A stretch of 17,113 bases of DNA from JAZGER01 sp036480335 (GTDB taxonomy: Bacteria > Pseudomonadota > Gammaproteobacteria > DSM-19610). Below, one piece after another: positions 15,062-17,113 of the stretch. The notes under the pieces were generated by a model, which saw nothing but the letters and a program-made list of their open reading frames with translations, made no database searches and had not been told where the DNA came from. Numbering within the stretch: the stretch's first letter is position 1; the number at the start of each line of letters is the position of its first letter. Where the stretch lies: positions 1 through 17,113 of the forward strand of contig JAZGGH010000127.1 in NCBI GenBank assembly GCA_036480335.1. The letters run 5' to 3'. Position numbers and translations under genes: made by a program.

Positions 15062-15132
15062 GCCCCACGCTGCCTTACACAACGTTGAAACCTGGATAAG
15101 TATTTGATATTTGTAGGAACTGGCTGGATTTT

Positions 15133-15160
15133 AAAGGGTGGGCTTAGCCCACCCTTTTCT
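15133..15160 (+). terminator. Intrinsic terminator after the small secreted-protein gene
   Basis: AAAGGGTGGGC (15133-15143) pairs perfectly with GCCCACCCTTT (15147-15157) around the loop TTA, an 11-base-pair stem followed by TCTCATTAAT. The GC-rich core and T-containing tail make a strong terminator, 72 bases after the stop of the upstream gene. Confidence 0.85.
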
Positions 15161-15312
15161 CATTAATAAAAAATATGTCGTGACATCTAACTAACATTCA
15201 CTTCATAGGCACTGGCGCATTGCAGCTGCGACGATTTGTCACTTAACACCATACATACTATCCGGTAATGTTAACAACAATAAACCGATACACTATGGGG
15301 AGTGTCATTGTT

Positions 15313-16797
15313 GTGCCAAATAAAAAAAGAAAAACTGCTTCTTACCGCTTACTAAAATTATCTCTAGCTTCTACCTGTTTATTGATGGCCGCCTGTAATG
15401 ATAGTAATAACGATGACCGTGTCGATAATGATGCGCTTCTGTTTACCGTAGCAGCCGCAGGTTTGACAGGTGACCCGACCATCGGCAGGTCTCTGCCTTC
15501 TATCAATGACCCGAAAGCACAACTGGGTAAAAAACTGTTTTACACCAAAGGTCTGGGCGGAGAATCAGATTCCGCTTGTGTAACGTGTCATCATCCCTCT
15601 TTGGGTGGCGGTGACAATTTATCGTTATCCATTGGCGTCGGTGCAGAAACCCCGGATTTGCTAGGACCCGGACGTTTTCATGACATTACAGCAGCCAATT
15701 ACGACGGTGGGCCAACAGTTCCAAGAAATGCACCGACCACATTTAATATTGCGCTATGGGATCAGGCGTTATTCCATGACGGACGAGTCGAGAGTCTGGG
15801 AAGAACAGCAGGCGCAAACGGTGATGATGGCTTAGGTATACGCACCCCAGATTCAGCATTTGATACTGCAGATCCAAATTCTGGAACCACTTTAGCGGCT
15901 GCACAATCTCGCTTCCCTGTGACATCGCCTGAAGAAATGCGTGGATTTATTTATGAGGCAGGCAACAGTAATGATGTTCTTCGTAATTCATTGGATGCAA
16001 AAATGGCCGCTTTTGGTAGCTGGGACGCAGAATTCACAGCGGCTTTTGGTGACGCAACTATAAATTATGGTCGTATCGCTGAAGCCATTGGTGAATATGA
16101 GCGCTCACAGGTATTTGTGAATTCGCCATGGAAAGAATTTGTGGGAGGTGATAATAATGCTATTAGCGAATCTGCAAAACGCGGTGCCGTGAAATTCTTC
16201 ACCAGTATCCAGAATGGTGGTGCAAACTGTGTTTCCTGTCACGCTGGCGATTTCTTTACAGATGAACAATATCATGTGCTAGCAACGCCGCAAATTGGTC
16301 GGGGCAAAGGAGATAATAACGGGACATTGAGCAATGATGATTTCGGTCGTTTTCGAGAAAGTTCTGTTGCTATCGATAAATATAGATTCAGAACGCCAAC
16401 GTTACTCAATGTGGAAGTGACTGGCCCATGGGGGCATGCAGGTGCTTACACAACATTGGAAGGCATGGTGCGTCACATGTTGAATCCGGCCCAGGCAATT
16501 TCTAATTATGATTTTTCTCAGTTAGAGCAAACTATACAAGCTACGAATATGCTTACAAATACCCAGTTTGCACTGGAGCAACTTGAAGCAAATCGCATCA
16601 ATCATGTTAGTGGAGTGCATCAAGAAGTTACTTATGTTGAAAATGATGTCACTGATCTGGTTGAATTTTTGAAAACCCTGACTGATCCATGTGTGAAAGA
16701 TCGAAATTGTCTCGCCCCGTGGATACCCGATGCGGGTGATATCGATCCAGATGGATTACGTTTGAATGCAATCGACAATATAGGCGCATTGTTATAA
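15313..16797 (+). CDS. Di-haem cytochrome c peroxidase / MauG-family lipoprotein
   Basis: About 494 residues from GTG at 15313. The signal peptide runs MPNKKRKTASYRLLKL, then LASTCLLMAAC, a lipobox with Cys28 as the lipid-modified residue, so the protein is membrane anchored and faces the periplasm. Two c-type haem sites are present: CVTCHH (Cys89-His93) and CVSCHA (Cys306-His310). GPWGHAGAY near residue 373 is the conserved C-terminal segment of the CCP/MauG family; FRTPTLLNVEVTGPWGHAG is diagnostic. It could reduce peroxide with cytochrome electrons or, like MauG/MbnH, oxidise a partner; no partner gene is adjacent. The frame is open to ATG 15268, but GGGGAG (15297-15302) is well placed for GTG 15313, which also gives a normal signal peptide. 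It is followed at once by an IS110 remnant. Confidence 0.87.
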   Translation: MPNKKRKTASYRLLKLSLASTCLLMAACNDSNNDDRVDNDALLFTVAAAGLTGDPTIGRSLPSINDPKAQLGKKLFYTKGLGGESDSACVTCHHPSLGGGDNLSLSIGVGAETPDLLGPGRFHDITAANYDGGPTVPRNAPTTFNIALWDQALFHDGRVESLGRTAGANGDDGLGIRTPDSAFDTADPNSGTTLAAAQSRFPVTSPEEMRGFIYEAGNSNDVLRNSLDAKMAAFGSWDAEFTAAFGDATINYGRIAEAIGEYERSQVFVNSPWKEFVGGDNNAISESAKRGAVKFFTSIQNGGANCVSCHAGDFFTDEQYHVLATPQIGRGKGDNNGTLSNDDFGRFRESSVAIDKYRFRTPTLLNVEVTGPWGHAGAYTTLEGMVRHMLNPAQAISNYDFSQLEQTIQATNMLTNTQFALEQLEANRINHVSGVHQEVTYVENDVTDLVEFLKTLTDPCVKDRNCLAPWIPDAGDIDPDGLRLNAIDNIGALL

Positions 16798-16914
16798 GGA
16801 AATTCTGATTCACTGCCATTAAAAATCCGGCCACTGGCGCTCACCGCCTGCATGCGGAAATTCATTACTATTTTGAATGCCATCGTCAGAGATAATCAGG
16901 CATGGGCTGACTAA
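16798..16914 (+). pseudogene. IS110-family transposase, C-terminal remnant
   Basis: Directly after the peroxidase stop codon, in the same frame, the sequence reads PLKIRPLALTACMRKFIT and then ILNAIVRDNQAWAD before TAA at 16912-16914. The pattern ALTACMRKxxxILNAxVRDxxxW is the C-terminus of IS110/IS116-type (DEDD) transposases. The remaining roughly 300 residues, including the DEDD and serine catalytic parts, are missing. It is therefore dead. Homology seems to begin at about 16813-16825; the exact junction with the peroxidase gene's native flank cannot be set by eye. Confidence 0.72.
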
Positions 16915-16940
16915 AATTTGTGGGGTGTTGACATCACAGT
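16798..16940 (+). mobile_element. 3' end fragment of an IS110-family element
   Basis: It comprises the transposase C-terminal remnant plus a short tail, GTGTTGACATCACAGTC (about 16924-16940), which resembles the TTGAC...ACACAGTC-like 3' ends that follow IS110 transposase genes. Beyond it the sequence switches at once to RAYT-like coding sequence. The 5' part of the element is absent. The boundary is approximate. Confidence 0.5.
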
Positions 16941-17113
16941 CAGAAGGACGGTTGTACTGGGCGTTACTGGACGAAGCGGCTGTCATTGCCTGTATGGTCT
17001 ATGTCGATCTGAATCCTGTTCGTGCCAGTATGGCCAATACACCAGAAGCCTCTGATTACACCAGTATAAAGGCACGTATCAGCGACCCTGACAAAGAAAA
17101 GCAGTTGCTACCC
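16941..17113 (+). pseudogene. RAYT-like (Y1/IS200-like fold) transposase, 3' fragment running off the window
   Basis: In frame from about 16943 the translation reads EGRLYWALLDEAAVIACMVY, VDLNPVRASMANTPEASDYT and SIKARISDPDKEKQLLP. The pattern EGRxxxxALLDEAAxxxCMxYVDLNPxRA, then TPExSDYTSIxxRI, is the C-terminal half of the long REP-associated tyrosine transposase-like proteins common in gammaproteobacteria. The N-terminal catalytic half (HUH and Tyr motifs) is missing, replaced by the IS110 tail. The usual EGRFKSQALLDE appears as EGRLYWALLDE, one residue shorter, a sign of decay or imprecise joining. The 3' end is beyond the window. Confidence 0.75.

Noticed and set aside
15175..15186. ATGTCGTGACAT as a regulator site before the peroxidase gene
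   Set aside because: Arms of only five bases with a mismatched centre, and it does not fit FNR, CRP or Fur patterns; too weak to call.
1..17113. tRNA, rRNA, CRISPR arrays or prophage modules
   Set aside because: No cloverleaf-like sequence, repeat-spacer pattern or phage gene was seen in reading both strands.

Overview
The window reads as ordinary chromosome of a gammaproteobacterium of moderate GC, with mobile-element scars at both ends. The evidence for this lineage is the succinylase-type lysine/diaminopimelate genes (dapC, dapD), a yffB-like gene beside dapD, a lolC/lolD/comEC operon and an rmlACDB operon. I cannot name the genus from sequence alone.

Layout, left to right. At 1-122 lies the 5' end of an insertion sequence: its terminal repeat and the first 14 transposase codons on the minus strand. 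It has cut a lysR-type regulator, leaving only the effector-binding C-terminus (to 470). Next comes a minus-strand pair, an EamA/DMT transporter and a VOC (glyoxalase-fold) protein, joined by a 4-base ATGA overlap. The plus strand then carries dapC (TTG start) and dapD. A minus-strand Fic-domain gene with its own promoter, and a possible gene remnant behind it, sits between dapD and the yffB-like reductase. The expected partner dapE is absent, and rmlACDB (dTDP-L-rhamnose synthesis) follows and ends at a strong terminator.

A single-domain voltage-gated cation channel gene comes next (plus). It converges on the minus-strand operon lolC/F-lolD-comEC, which codes for lipoprotein export to the outer membrane followed by the DNA-uptake channel. 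Divergent from lolC is a small secreted protein of unknown function. A di-haem MauG/cytochrome c peroxidase-type lipoprotein follows. Directly after its stop codon come the 3' end of an IS110-family transposase and the 3' part of a RAYT-like transposase, which runs off the window.

I found no RNA gene, no CRISPR array and no clear multi-gene system of a new type. The points most worth a second look are the channel's selectivity filter (TFEDWTD, with aspartates at the positions linked to Ca2+ selectivity), the Fic gene placed inside the dap neighbourhood, the single LolC/E-type permease (probably LolF-like), and the mobile-element mosaic at the right edge. No gap between genes exceeds 300 bases; the notable shorter gaps are described as features.
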